Of a stretch of 64,000 nucleotides of DNA, positions 25,897-33,921 are shown piece after piece. How positions within the stretch are numbered: position 1 is the first letter of the stretch; the number at the start of each line of letters is the position of its first letter. The stretch is from contig NZ_CP096258.1 of the NCBI RefSeq assembly GCF_023205015.1, positions 248,001 through 312,000 on the forward strand, in the 5' to 3' direction. The translations under genes were made by a program, and so were the position numbers. The notes under the pieces are model-generated. The model made no database searches. It was given only the letters and a program-made list of their open reading frames with translations, and was not told the DNA's origin. The stretch is from Providencia rettgeri. Its GTDB lineage: Bacteria; Pseudomonadota; Gammaproteobacteria; Enterobacterales; Enterobacteriaceae.

Positions 25897-27231
25897 ATGA
25901 GTAATCAATCTTCTAGCTCGGCACAACCGCAGGGCTTGTTTCAGCGTGTTTTTAAATTACAAGAACATGGCACCACAGCACGGACAGAAGTTGTTGCAGG
26001 CTTCACCACCTTCCTGACGATGGTATATATCGTTTTTGTTAACCCTCAAATTCTCTCAGTTGCAGGCATGGATATCAAAGCGGTGTTTGTCACCACCTGT
26101 TTGATTGCCGCTATTGGTAGTATTTTGATGGGGCTGTTGGCAAATTTACCGATAGCAGTAGCACCTGCTATGGGGCTGAATGCTTTTTTTGCTTTCGTTG
26201 TAGTTGGCGCGATGGGCTATTCATGGCAAGTTGCAATGGGGGCCGTATTTTGGGGAGCAGTTGGGTTATTTATTCTGACACTATTTCGTATCCGTTATTG
26301 GATTATTGCCAATATCCCGCTTAGTCTTCGCGTCGGGATCACGAGTGGTATCGGCTTATTTATTGCGATGATGGGGCTGAAAAACTCCGGCATTATTGTT
26401 GCGAACCCGGACACGTTAGTCTCTATCGGCAATTTGACTCACCATAATGTTTGGCTGGGAGCCCTAGGTTTCTTTATTATCGCTATTCTTGCTGCACGCA
26501 ATATTCATGCCGCTGTATTAGTGTCTATTGCAGTGACAACACTGATTGGTCTTGCTCTGGGGGATGTGAAATATTCTGGGATTTTCTCAATGCCGCCAAG
26601 TATTACAAGTGTGGTGGGTCAGGTTGATTTTTCTGGCTCTTTAGATTTAGCGTTATCTGGGGTGATTTTTGCCTTTATGTTAGTCAATCTGTTTGACTCA
26701 TCAGGTACCATGATTGGTGTGACTGACAAAGCGGGTATTACGAATGAACGCGGGACTTTCCCTCGAATGAAACAAGCGTTATATGTGGACAGCTTGAGCT
26801 CTGTTGCAGGTTCAGCAATGGGGACATCTTCTGTCACTGCATATATCGAAAGTTCTTCTGGTGTTTCTGTTGGTGGGCGTACAGGTTTAACTGCGATTGT
26901 CGTTGGTATTTTATTCCTATTGACCATGTTTATCTCTCCTCTTGCAGGTATGGTTCCAGCTTATGCCACTGCGGGTGCCTTGATTTACGTGGGCGTGCTG
27001 ATGACTTCAAGCTTAACTCGCGTGAAATGGGATGACTTAACGGAGTCTGTACCCGCTTTTATTACGGCAGTGATGATGCCATTTAGTTTCTCAATCACAG
27101 AAGGTATTGCACTAGGCTTTATTGCGTATTGTGCAATGAAAATTGGTACCGGACGTTGGCGTGATCTGGGGCTATGCGTGATTTTAGTTGCGGCGATGTT
27201 CCTACTAAAAATGGTGCTCGTCGACGCCTAA
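25897..27231 (+). CDS. adeP: Adenine permease (NCS2, AzgA-like)
   Basis: A 444-residue proton-coupled purine permease with 12-14 hydrophobic segments. It follows E. coli YieG/AdeP nearly residue for residue: EHGTTARTEVVAGFTTFLTM, APAMGLNAFFAF, LVNLFDSSGTMIGVTDKAG and TSSVTAYIESSSGVSVGGRT. The length is one residue from AdeP. The TTTTTGGG leader carries no strong ribosome-binding site. A PurR box lies upstream, and an ERIC-like repeat begins on its stop codon. Confidence 0.93.
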   Translation: MSNQSSSSAQPQGLFQRVFKLQEHGTTARTEVVAGFTTFLTMVYIVFVNPQILSVAGMDIKAVFVTTCLIAAIGSILMGLLANLPIAVAPAMGLNAFFAFVVVGAMGYSWQVAMGAVFWGAVGLFILTLFRIRYWIIANIPLSLRVGITSGIGLFIAMMGLKNSGIIVANPDTLVSIGNLTHHNVWLGALGFFIIAILAARNIHAAVLVSIAVTTLIGLALGDVKYSGIFSMPPSITSVVGQVDFSGSLDLALSGVIFAFMLVNLFDSSGTMIGVTDKAGITNERGTFPRMKQALYVDSLSSVAGSAMGTSSVTAYIESSSGVSVGGRTGLTAIVVGILFLLTMFISPLAGMVPAYATAGALIYVGVLMTSSLTRVKWDDLTESVPAFITAVMMPFSFSITEGIALGFIAYCAMKIGTGRWRDLGLCVILVAAMFLLKMVLVDA

Positions 27232-27356
27232 TATTCGTCATACTTCAAGCTGTGGCGTCGTTGTCTTTACTCGGCTACTCGGGTTACATACTTATGTATG
27301 CTCCCCGAGATAACCTCGATTGACGCCTAGCCACAACTTGAATTATTTAGAATATT
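27230..27356 (+). repeat. ERIC-like palindromic repeat, copy 3
   Basis: A 127-bp element bounded by AATATTC and GAATATT. The terminal repeats differ from copies 1 and 2, but both ends changed together. The core has arms CTCGGG/CCCGAG, CATAC/GTATG, a TTA/CTC internal loop and tip TTAT. It begins on the adeP stop codon (TAA) and has the same orientation to the upstream gene as copies 1 and 4. Confidence 0.75.
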
Positions 27357-27578
27357 GCTCAAAACGTAAATCTCTATTCTTAGTACAAGCCTCTTCAACC
27401 AGCTTCCCTTTTTGTTGCTTGCATGCAACTCCAATTATTTAAGGTATAATCAATAAAGTACTATTGCGAAGGCAGGGTGGGATAAAAAATCCACTGAAAT
27501 TGCAAACTAGTGCTTTCCCCCTTTATGGGATCCTGCTAGATTTCGCAGCAGAAACTGACTTTATCAAGGTATCAGACC
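27357..27578. other. Spacer before yihI, nothing firm
   Basis: This lies between copy 3 and yihI. A TATAAT-like box (GGTATAATC, near 27444) could be the yihI promoter. CTGCT/AGCAG pairing near 27532-27551 makes a small hairpin in the leader. In E. coli csrC maps just upstream of yihI, but the dense GGA-loop array expected of CsrC is not seen here. Confidence 0.35.
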
Positions 27579-28094
27579 ATGAATGCACCAAAAAAACCGG
27601 CTGCTAAGCCAAAGAAAAAATACCGTAAAACGAAAGAAGAGATAAATGCGGAAGGCCGTGAGCGTAAGCGCGAGAAAAAACATCGTGGTCATAAATCCGG
27701 TAGCCGTAACCAAGAATCTGTGTCTAACAGTGCGAAAGGTGGGGAGTCTACCACTAAGGATCCACGCATTGGTAGCAAAAAACCGATCCCATTAGTTGTG
27801 GAAGATAACAAACCGACAGCACGTCCAGTGGTGAAAGAAAAGCCAGCCACTAAAGAAAAACTGCCACCAGAAAAAGAGCTGGAAATGCTAGAAAGCGACG
27901 ATCGTTTAGATAGCATTTTGGCGCGTCTGGAAGATGGCGAAACTATCACAGCACAAGAACAACAGTATGTTGATACGTGTTTAGATCGTATTGATGAATT
28001 GATGAATATTCTCGGTATTGAGTTCAGTGAAGAAGAAGAGGAAGAAGACGAAGAAAAACTTGATGACATTATGCGCATCTTAAAAAGTAAATAA
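27579..28094 (+). CDS. yihI: Der GTPase-activating protein YihI
   Basis: A 171-residue protein that stimulates the GTPase Der (EngA) in 50S ribosome assembly. The basic, disordered N-terminal half has KKYRKTKEEINAEGRERKRE and DPRIGSKKPIPL. The C-terminal part has LDSILARLEDGE and LDRIDELMNILG and ends in an acidic EEEEEEDEE stretch. It is upstream of hemN, as in E. coli. Confidence 0.94.
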   Translation: MNAPKKPAAKPKKKYRKTKEEINAEGRERKREKKHRGHKSGSRNQESVSNSAKGGESTTKDPRIGSKKPIPLVVEDNKPTARPVVKEKPATKEKLPPEKELEMLESDDRLDSILARLEDGETITAQEQQYVDTCLDRIDELMNILGIEFSEEEEEEDEEKLDDIMRILKSK

Positions 28095-28107
28095 TTTCGT
28101 TTAAAAG

Positions 28108-28129
28108 ATCCCTCGTGCTAGCGGGGGAT
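28108..28129 (+). terminator. Terminator after yihI
   Basis: ATCCCTCG (28108-28115) pairs with CGGGGGAT (28122-28129), one wobble pair, six-base loop; TTTAGCTATTTTTT follows. Confidence 0.7.
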
Positions 28130-28160
28130 TTAGCTATTTTTTCTGCTAACTCACTTTTCT

Positions 28161-28175
28161 TTGATGTTGTATCAA
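28161..28175 (+). promoter_or_regulatory. FNR-like dyad with 5-bp spacer before hemN
   Basis: TTGAT, five bases, ATCAA: both FNR half sites are perfect, but the spacer is one base longer than the usual four. It lies 126 bp before hemN, an anaerobic enzyme. Binding is uncertain. Confidence 0.3.
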
Positions 28176-28300
28176 ATCTCTTTTCGCTAACATACTTTAT
28201 AATATTATTTAAGTTGTGAAACTTTCACACTCACCAAATAACAATTAAATAAGGTGCAATCCATTGTATGGTTTGAGCTTTTGGTCAATTGAGGAATGTT

Positions 28301-29674
28301 ATGTCAGAGCAAAATATTGTTTGGGATCTTTCTCTCATTCAAAAATACAATTATTCAGGTCCACGGTATACCTCATATCCCACTGCCTTGGAGTTTAACC
28401 AAGAGTACGATGAGAATGCGTTTGTTCAAGCAACACAGCGTTATCCTGACCGGCCTTTATCGCTCTATGTTCATATCCCTTTTTGCCATAAGCTTTGTTA
28501 TTTCTGTGGCTGTAATAAATTAGTGACGCGGCAAAAACATAAAGCCGATGAATATCTTCAAGTAATTGAAAAAGAAATTATTCAACGAGCCTCGTTATTA
28601 AAAGGTCGTTTGGTAAGCCAGATGCACTGGGGTGGGGGCACTCCAACTTATCTCGATAAAACTCAAGTCAGCCATTTGGTTGGTTTATTGAAAACACACT
28701 TTAATTTTGCGGATGATGTGGAGATGTCGATTGAAATCGACCCGCGTGAAATTGAATTGGATATGATAGACCATCTGCGCCATGAAGGGTTTAACCGTTT
28801 AAGCATGGGAGTACAGGATTTTAATAAAGAAGTTCAGGTGTTGGTTAACCGTGAACAGGACGAAGAATTTATTTTTTCCCTAATTAAACGTGCCAAAGAA
28901 ACGGGTTTTACCTCAACGAGTATTGATTTGATTTATGGTTTACCTAAGCAAACCCCTGAAAGCTTTGCGTTTACCCTAAAAAAAGTGGCTGAGTTATCAC
29001 CAGATCGCTTAAGTGTGTTCAATTACGCGCATTTACCTAATTTATTTGCGGCACAGCGTAAAATTAAAGATGCAGATTTACCGAGTGCAGAACAAAAACT
29101 CGATATTCTGCAAGACACCATCGCGACTCTCACCAGAGATGGCTATCAATTTATAGGCATGGATCATTTTGCTCGTCCTGAAGATGAACTTGCCGTGGCA
29201 CAACGGGAAGGGGTTTTACACCGTAACTTCCAAGGATATACGACTCAAGGCGATTGTGATTTACTGGGGCTAGGCGTTTCTGCGATCAGTATGTTAGGCG
29301 ACAACTATGCACAAAATCAGAAAGATTTGAAAACCTATTATGCGCAAGTTGAAGAGCAGGGCCATGCGCTGTGGCGCGGCCTCGTTTTAACTGATGATGA
29401 TTGCCTGCGTCGTGATGTGATTAAAATCTTAATCTGTAATTTTCAATTGGATTTCGCACAAATCGAAGAACTATATCCTATTGATTTTAAATCTTATTTT
29501 AAGGAAGATTTAGAGTTACTGAAACCGATGGTTGAAGATGGGCTGGTTGAAATGAGTGAAATGGGGATTAAAGTGACGCCTCAGGGACGTTTACTTATTC
29601 GGAATATTTGCATGTGTTTTGATGTTTATTTGCGGAATCAGATGAGGCAGCGGCAGTTTTCCCGTGTCATCTAA
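28301..29674 (+). CDS. hemN: Oxygen-independent coproporphyrinogen III dehydrogenase
   Basis: A 457-residue radical-SAM enzyme that decarboxylates coproporphyrinogen III to protoporphyrinogen IX without oxygen, in haem synthesis. The cluster motif is C-x3-C-x2-C (Cys62, Cys66, Cys69) in HIPFCHKLCYFCGC, with GGGTPTYL following. The length equals E. coli HemN. The ATG at 28301 has GAGGA five bases upstream; a TTG at 28289 is unlikely. In E. coli the next gene is glnG; here about 18 kb of accessory DNA intervenes. Confidence 0.96.
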   Translation: MSEQNIVWDLSLIQKYNYSGPRYTSYPTALEFNQEYDENAFVQATQRYPDRPLSLYVHIPFCHKLCYFCGCNKLVTRQKHKADEYLQVIEKEIIQRASLLKGRLVSQMHWGGGTPTYLDKTQVSHLVGLLKTHFNFADDVEMSIEIDPREIELDMIDHLRHEGFNRLSMGVQDFNKEVQVLVNREQDEEFIFSLIKRAKETGFTSTSIDLIYGLPKQTPESFAFTLKKVAELSPDRLSVFNYAHLPNLFAAQRKIKDADLPSAEQKLDILQDTIATLTRDGYQFIGMDHFARPEDELAVAQREGVLHRNFQGYTTQGDCDLLGLGVSAISMLGDNYAQNQKDLKTYYAQVEEQGHALWRGLVLTDDDCLRRDVIKILICNFQLDFAQIEELYPIDFKSYFKEDLELLKPMVEDGLVEMSEMGIKVTPQGRLLIRNICMCFDVYLRNQMRQRQFSRVI

Positions 29675-29801
29675 ATACTCTTCATATTTCGCGCAATAGC
29701 TGCGTTGGCCTTATTCGGCTACTCGGGTCATATACTTTTGTATACTCCCCGAGATAGCCGAATTTTGCCGCCTTGCTCTAGCACGAACTATTTTGAGTAT
29801 T
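29674..29801 (+). repeat. ERIC-like palindromic repeat, copy 4
   Basis: A 128-bp element bounded by AATACTC and GAGTATT. Core: CTCGGG/CCCGAG, inner arms TATAC/GTATA, TCA/CTC internal loop, tip TTTT. Against copies 1-3 both members of an inner base pair have changed (C-G to T-A), so pairing is kept. It begins on the hemN stop codon. Confidence 0.75.
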
Positions 29802-29848
29802 ACTGGTTCGTTATCTGATTATTTAGAACATTGGATGTTCTGCGGGGA

Positions 29849-30991
29849 CTAGTATTTCGCTTTTTCGATTAGCTGATAAGCCGCATTGATGCGATCAGGG
29901 ATGGGATACCATTTGTTGGACAAAATCACAACCGCAATTCGGTCTTCAGGAATAAATGCCGCATAGGTTGCAAAACCATTGGTTGAGCCGGTTTTGTTGT
30001 AGAAAGCTTGTGTTTCTGGCGGTAGTGCTGGTGTAATCGCTTCGACCTTTTGTGGCTGTAATGCCATTTCATCTCGGTTACCTTGCTGTAATTGAGAAAT
30101 GGATACAGGCCATGAATAACTTTCCCACATCATATCTTGCACAAATGAATCGGTCATATAGAACCCAGCATGCGTGTTCTCTATGGCTTCCTGCCACGGT
30201 TTAGCGACTTTCTTTGTTTGCATATTAATATCTAAGAAGCGAATTAGATCTCTCGCATTCGATTTCAAACCATAAGATTCAGCATCTAAAATTTGTGGTG
30301 TTACACGAACGGGTTGGTTGTTCTTATTATAACCTTGAGCATAATTTTTCTGTTGATTTTTAGGGATATGAATATAGGTATGTTTTAGCCCTAGCGCAGG
30401 CAGCATCAGTTTTTCCATCGCTTGTTCAAATGGCATTTTGAGTTGTTTAGCCGTAACGATACCGAGTAGCCCCACGCCAAGATTTGAATAAGAGCGATAC
30501 TGTCCAATGGCTTTGGTAGGTTTCCACTGCTGGTAATAATGGATTAACTCCGCTGAATTTGTAATGTTATCAGGCACAAATAACGATAAACCCGAAGTGT
30601 GAGTTGCCAAGTTCATGATTGTCACTTGGTCAAAAACAGACCCTTTTAATTCAGGAAGATAGTGGCTTACCTTTTGCGAGAAATCGAGTTTTCCTTGGTT
30701 TTGTGCGTAGGCTGCGAGTGTGGCAGTGAACGTTTTAGATAAAGAACCAATCTCAAATAAAGTCTTATCACTGACAGGTACTAAGCTTTGCTTAGACTGC
30801 ACACCATAGTGATAAATATAGTGTTTCCCTTCAACGGAAATTGCGACAGACATCCCTGGGATCTGTTTTTGTTCCATCAGAGGTTTAATAATGTCATCCA
30901 CATCCTTTTGAGTGAACGCATTAGCGGATAGCGTGGTTAACGCCAAACTCAGTGCGACAAAAATTCGCCCCTGACGAAAAAGAGTTTTCAT
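29849..30991 (-). CDS. ampC: Class C beta-lactamase
   Basis: A 380-residue periplasmic serine beta-lactamase. The signal peptide is about residues 1-25 (ending ANA). The active-site SLSK is at Ser83-Lys86, the YSN motif is in YRSYSNLGVGLLG, and KTG is in NKTGSTNGFATYAAF. It is a full-length class C enzyme. It is divergent from ampR, the usual arrangement for an inducible chromosomal ampC. The precise spectrum cannot be read from the sequence. Confidence 0.95.
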   Translation of the reverse strand: MKTLFRQGRIFVALSLALTTLSANAFTQKDVDDIIKPLMEQKQIPGMSVAISVEGKHYIYHYGVQSKQSLVPVSDKTLFEIGSLSKTFTATLAAYAQNQGKLDFSQKVSHYLPELKGSVFDQVTIMNLATHTSGLSLFVPDNITNSAELIHYYQQWKPTKAIGQYRSYSNLGVGLLGIVTAKQLKMPFEQAMEKLMLPALGLKHTYIHIPKNQQKNYAQGYNKNNQPVRVTPQILDAESYGLKSNARDLIRFLDINMQTKKVAKPWQEAIENTHAGFYMTDSFVQDMMWESYSWPVSISQLQQGNRDEMALQPQKVEAITPALPPETQAFYNKTGSTNGFATYAAFIPEDRIAVVILSNKWYPIPDRINAAYQLIEKAKY

Positions 30992-31098
30992 AGAGTTATT
31001 CCAATAAGTACAAGTTTAAGTTATTGCTAACAGGAACAGGAAAGCATTTCATTGTGAATTAAAAGTGCTTTAATATACGATTTTCAGCGGATAATCCG

Positions 31099-31130
31099 TG
31101 TTTGAAAAATAGTATGCATGCTCTCAAACA
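31099..31130. promoter_or_regulatory. Candidate AmpR operator between ampC and ampR
   Basis: TGTTTGA (31099-31105) and TCAAACA (31124-31130) are perfect inverted arms 18 bp apart, in the 183-bp divergent spacer and close to ampR. LysR-type regulators bind such dyads. Assignment to AmpR rests on position. Confidence 0.5.
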
Positions 31131-31174
31131 TTATTTAAAACGATATAAAATTCGATGAGGTAAAAGAAAATCTT

Positions 31175-32059
31175 ATGGCAGAAAATTATCGTCATCGGCT
31201 TCCTCTTAATGCACTTAGGGCTTTTGAAGCTTCAGCACGACATTTAAGTTTTACACGAGCAGGAATTGAATTGAATGTGACTCAGGCCGCTGTCAGCCAA
31301 CAAGTTAGGCTATTAGAGGAACAATTGGGGCTAGAACTATTTATTCGTTTACCTCGAGGGCTTGCATTAACCGAAGAAGGTTTTGCATTATTGCCTGTTT
31401 TGAGTCGCTCTTTTGACCAAATTGAGTCACTGTTGCTGCAGTTTGAAGATGGCCATTATCGAGAAGCCTTAAGTATTTCAGTTGTTGGCACATTTGCAGT
31501 GGGCTGGTTATTACCAAGACTAACGCAATTTTCGGAGTTATACCCTTATATTGATTTACGCATTATGACTCATAACAATGTGGTGAATTTAGCAGCTGAA
31601 GGCGTAGATTTTGCGATCCGCTTTGGTGAAGGGCTATGGCCACTCGTAGAAAATACACCACTATTTTCAACTGCGCATACGGTGCTTTGTTCAGAGAAAG
31701 TTGCGAATCAGCTGAAACATCCATTAGATTTAAAATCCCATCCGTTAATGCGTTCATATCGTAAAGATGAATGGGAAAAATGGTTTTTAGCTGCGGAGAT
31801 TGATCCTTGGCGTGTCAAAGGCCCAGTATTTGATTCATCGCGTTTGATGGTTGAGGCTGCTTTATTAACCAATAGTGTGGTATTGGTGCCAAGTTGTATG
31901 TTTAGCCATGAATTAAGCGCAGGGGAGTTAGTTCAACCTTTTGATATATCTGTAACATTAGGGGGTTACTGGCTTAGCCGCTTGAAGTCTAAGCCATATA
32001 CACCTGCAATGATGACGTTTCGCAATTGGTTGGTGGAAGAATCTCAAAAAGAACAATAA
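31175..32059 (+). CDS. ampR: LysR-type regulator of ampC
   Basis: A 294-residue LysR-family regulator. The N-terminal helix-turn-helix region LPLNALRAFEASARHLSFTRAGIELNVTQAAVSQQVRLLEEQL is typical of AmpR; the C-terminal half is a periplasmic-binding-protein-like effector domain. AmpR senses muropeptides and switches ampC between repression and activation. Divergent placement from ampC supports the name. Confidence 0.93.
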   Translation: MAENYRHRLPLNALRAFEASARHLSFTRAGIELNVTQAAVSQQVRLLEEQLGLELFIRLPRGLALTEEGFALLPVLSRSFDQIESLLLQFEDGHYREALSISVVGTFAVGWLLPRLTQFSELYPYIDLRIMTHNNVVNLAAEGVDFAIRFGEGLWPLVENTPLFSTAHTVLCSEKVANQLKHPLDLKSHPLMRSYRKDEWEKWFLAAEIDPWRVKGPVFDSSRLMVEAALLTNSVVLVPSCMFSHELSAGELVQPFDISVTLGGYWLSRLKSKPYTPAMMTFRNWLVEESQKEQ

Positions 32060-32094
32060 GTCGGTGCTATATTATAAATAGAAATAGCACCGAC
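32060..32094. terminator. Terminator between ampR and an XRE gene
   Basis: GTCGGTGCTAT (32060-32070) and ATAGCACCGAC (32084-32094) form a perfect 11-bp stem with a 13-base loop, followed by ATTTAATTT. It starts right after the ampR stop and can also serve the convergent XRE gene. Confidence 0.75.
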
Positions 32095-32134
32095 ATTTAA
32101 TTTACTGGCATATTATAATGCTCATATTTAGAGG

Positions 32135-32422
32135 TTAGAATACCAAAGCTTCAGCAGAGAAATAATTCTTTTTATTAATAGGGAGATCTGTACTATTAAT
32201 ATTCGTAATAGTTTCAGTAAAGAAATAGGTCGGCGAAACATTAAATATTTTTGCCAACTGGTAAATGGTGTCGACATGAATATTAACCTCACCATTTTCA
32301 TAGCGTGATTGGTGTTGTTGGCTAATACCTAATAACATGCTTAATTCTTTACCACTCATTCCGTGAATTTCTCTTAATGATCTTATTTTTAAACCGACGG
32401 ATTTAGATATTTTTCGTTTCAT
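32135..32422 (-). CDS. MrpJ-like XRE-family regulator (1)
   Basis: A 95-residue helix-turn-helix protein. The HTH core is LRSLREIHGMSGKELSMLLGISQQHQSRYENGEVNIHVDTIYQLAKIF, with the QQHQSRYE signature shared by the fimbrial MrpJ regulators of Proteus. MrpJ-type proteins encoded at fimbrial operon ends repress motility genes while fimbriae are made. It is the most distal gene of fimbrial cluster 1. Its closest relative in the window is the gene at 40610-40945, which shares the HIR/HVDT wording. Confidence 0.75.
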   Translation of the reverse strand: MKRKISKSVGLKIRSLREIHGMSGKELSMLLGISQQHQSRYENGEVNIHVDTIYQLAKIFNVSPTYFFTETITNINSTDLPINKKNYFSAEALVF

Positions 32423-32522
32423 GATTTTTTCTCTAATTTATTTTAAATATTACAATGTGAATATAATTAAATATTTTTAATGTAATTGGAACTTCTAGCA
32501 ATATGTACTATTACTTAATTTA

Positions 32523-32744
32523 TTAAAAATCATGGGACTGAAAGAAGGTTTGAATATCAATCTCAAAATACGTTGCATACTGGAACAACCTATCTAAAGT
32601 AATTCTATTTATTCCTCTTTCATATCGTGACTGTTGTTGTGGGCTGATGCCAATAACCTCGGATAATTCATTAACTGAAAGCCCATTCGTTTTCCGATAA
32701 AAAAGTATTTTCTTGCCGATTAGGTGAGATGTTGAATAAGTCAT
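32523..32744 (-). CDS. MrpJ-like XRE-family regulator (2)
   Basis: A 73-residue protein consisting almost only of an XRE helix-turn-helix: GKKILFYRKTNGLSVNELSEVIGISPQQQSRYERGINRITLDRLFQYATYFEIDI. It shares QQQSRYERG and NRI with the regulators at 33918 and 40977 but is shorter at its C-terminus. It lies 190 bp downstream of an adhesin gene (32935-33921) on the same strand. Confidence 0.72.
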   Translation of the reverse strand: MTYSTSHLIGKKILFYRKTNGLSVNELSEVIGISPQQQSRYERGINRITLDRLFQYATYFEIDIQTFFQSHDF

Positions 32745-32934
32745 ATATACTCCTATAATTATATTTTTTATTTCTAACTAAACACGATGAAAGATTACCT
32801 CTCTATCTTAACCATTTTAATAAAATAGTAAATTTGCTATTTATCAATTATTCGATGATATTTTTCGATGTTAGCAATAAAAAACAAGTTATAAATAAAT
32901 TATCATCTTTTTATGAATTAACATTGAATATTAT

Positions 32935-33921
32935 TTATTCATATCTTATGTTAACCGACGCTGTTGAGTTTGCTGTTCCTGCGGTTATGTTATTAGCAGT
33001 TTTAATATATCGAGCTTTCCAATTAAAAATATAATCGCCACCTGCAACATTGTTTTGTAAAGTGAACTTTGAGTTGAGCTTTATTGGGTTACTGTTTCTA
33101 TCTAATAATTGAATGGCGATTCCGGCTGCTTGCCCTTGCCCAGACAATTTAATCTTCCCTGTATTGGTATCAACATACCCAGCACTACTTGTAACTGTCA
33201 CTTTTAGATTGGTGCCTGCAGCGCAGCTTAATGTAATGGGTATATTGACACTATTGCTAGTAGAGCCAATAGCTTTAAACTGAGTATCATACCAAGTCCC
33301 TAAGTTAACATTGTAACTTGTCGCTTTTGTTGAGCACTTTAATACATTAATTTTGATAGCACCTGCTGGAATATTCAACGATGTTAAATTCCACGTACTG
33401 TTATGTGGCGCAGGGTTACGCTGTGTTAATCTTCCCACATGCCCTGCCTTTAAATTTCCCCCCTGTGTGACTTGCCCTGTTTTTTTGATAGTGATAGTCC
33501 AATATGGGTTAGGGATCCCCCAAGCGGCTGGATTAGCTGCTGTTGGTGGTCCATAACGTGTATTTAAAAAACCGATATTGGTTGCTTTCACTTGAATGCT
33601 GATGCCCGGTATATTACTGGCTGCAATTTTATTGCCGTTTGGTACCCAACCATTGACATAGTCAGCATGTAAGTAGGCATTACCACATTGACCATTACTT
33701 CTTGGGCCTGAAAATGTATTGACTTGTGAGCCTTTAAAATTGACTTGAATCGTGGCTAAATCACGAGCCCCGGTATCATCATATTGCAGTGAATAGGTTC
33801 TTGCAGGTACATTCACCACAACATTCCGTAAATTAGGGTTTTGAATACAGGCTGCTTGTGTATATGTAGAATAAGCAAAAACCGAGCCTATTATTACCCG
33901 TAAAATTTTCTTTTTAGTCAT
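32935..33921 (-). CDS. Two-domain fimbrial adhesin-like protein (extra copy, cluster 1)
   Basis: A 328-residue secreted protein with a signal peptide (about 1-23, ending TQA). The N-terminal domain of about 170 residues begins ACIQNPNLRNVVVNVPARTY; the C-terminal pilin domain ends in ASVNIRYE, typical of a donor-strand subunit. It is paralogous to the usher-adjacent adhesins at 35291 and 42455. Its start codon overlaps the stop of the preceding XRE gene by four bases (ATGA). It therefore seems to be a second tip adhesin added behind a regulator. The receptor is unknown. Confidence 0.8.
   Translation of the reverse strand: MTKKKILRVIIGSVFAYSTYTQAACIQNPNLRNVVVNVPARTYSLQYDDTGARDLATIQVNFKGSQVNTFSGPRSNGQCGNAYLHADYVNGWVPNGNKIAASNIPGISIQVKATNIGFLNTRYGPPTAANPAAWGIPNPYWTITIKKTGQVTQGGNLKAGHVGRLTQRNPAPHNSTWNLTSLNIPAGAIKINVLKCSTKATSYNVNLGTWYDTQFKAIGSTSNSVNIPITLSCAAGTNLKVTVTSSAGYVDTNTGKIKLSGQGQAAGIAIQLLDRNSNPIKLNSKFTLQNNVAGGDYIFNWKARYIKTANNITAGTANSTASVNIRYE

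Noticed and set aside
27357..27578. Possible csrC small RNA upstream of yihI, as in E. coli.
   Set aside because: The many GGA-containing hairpin loops expected of CsrC are not seen, and the hairpin potential is slight.
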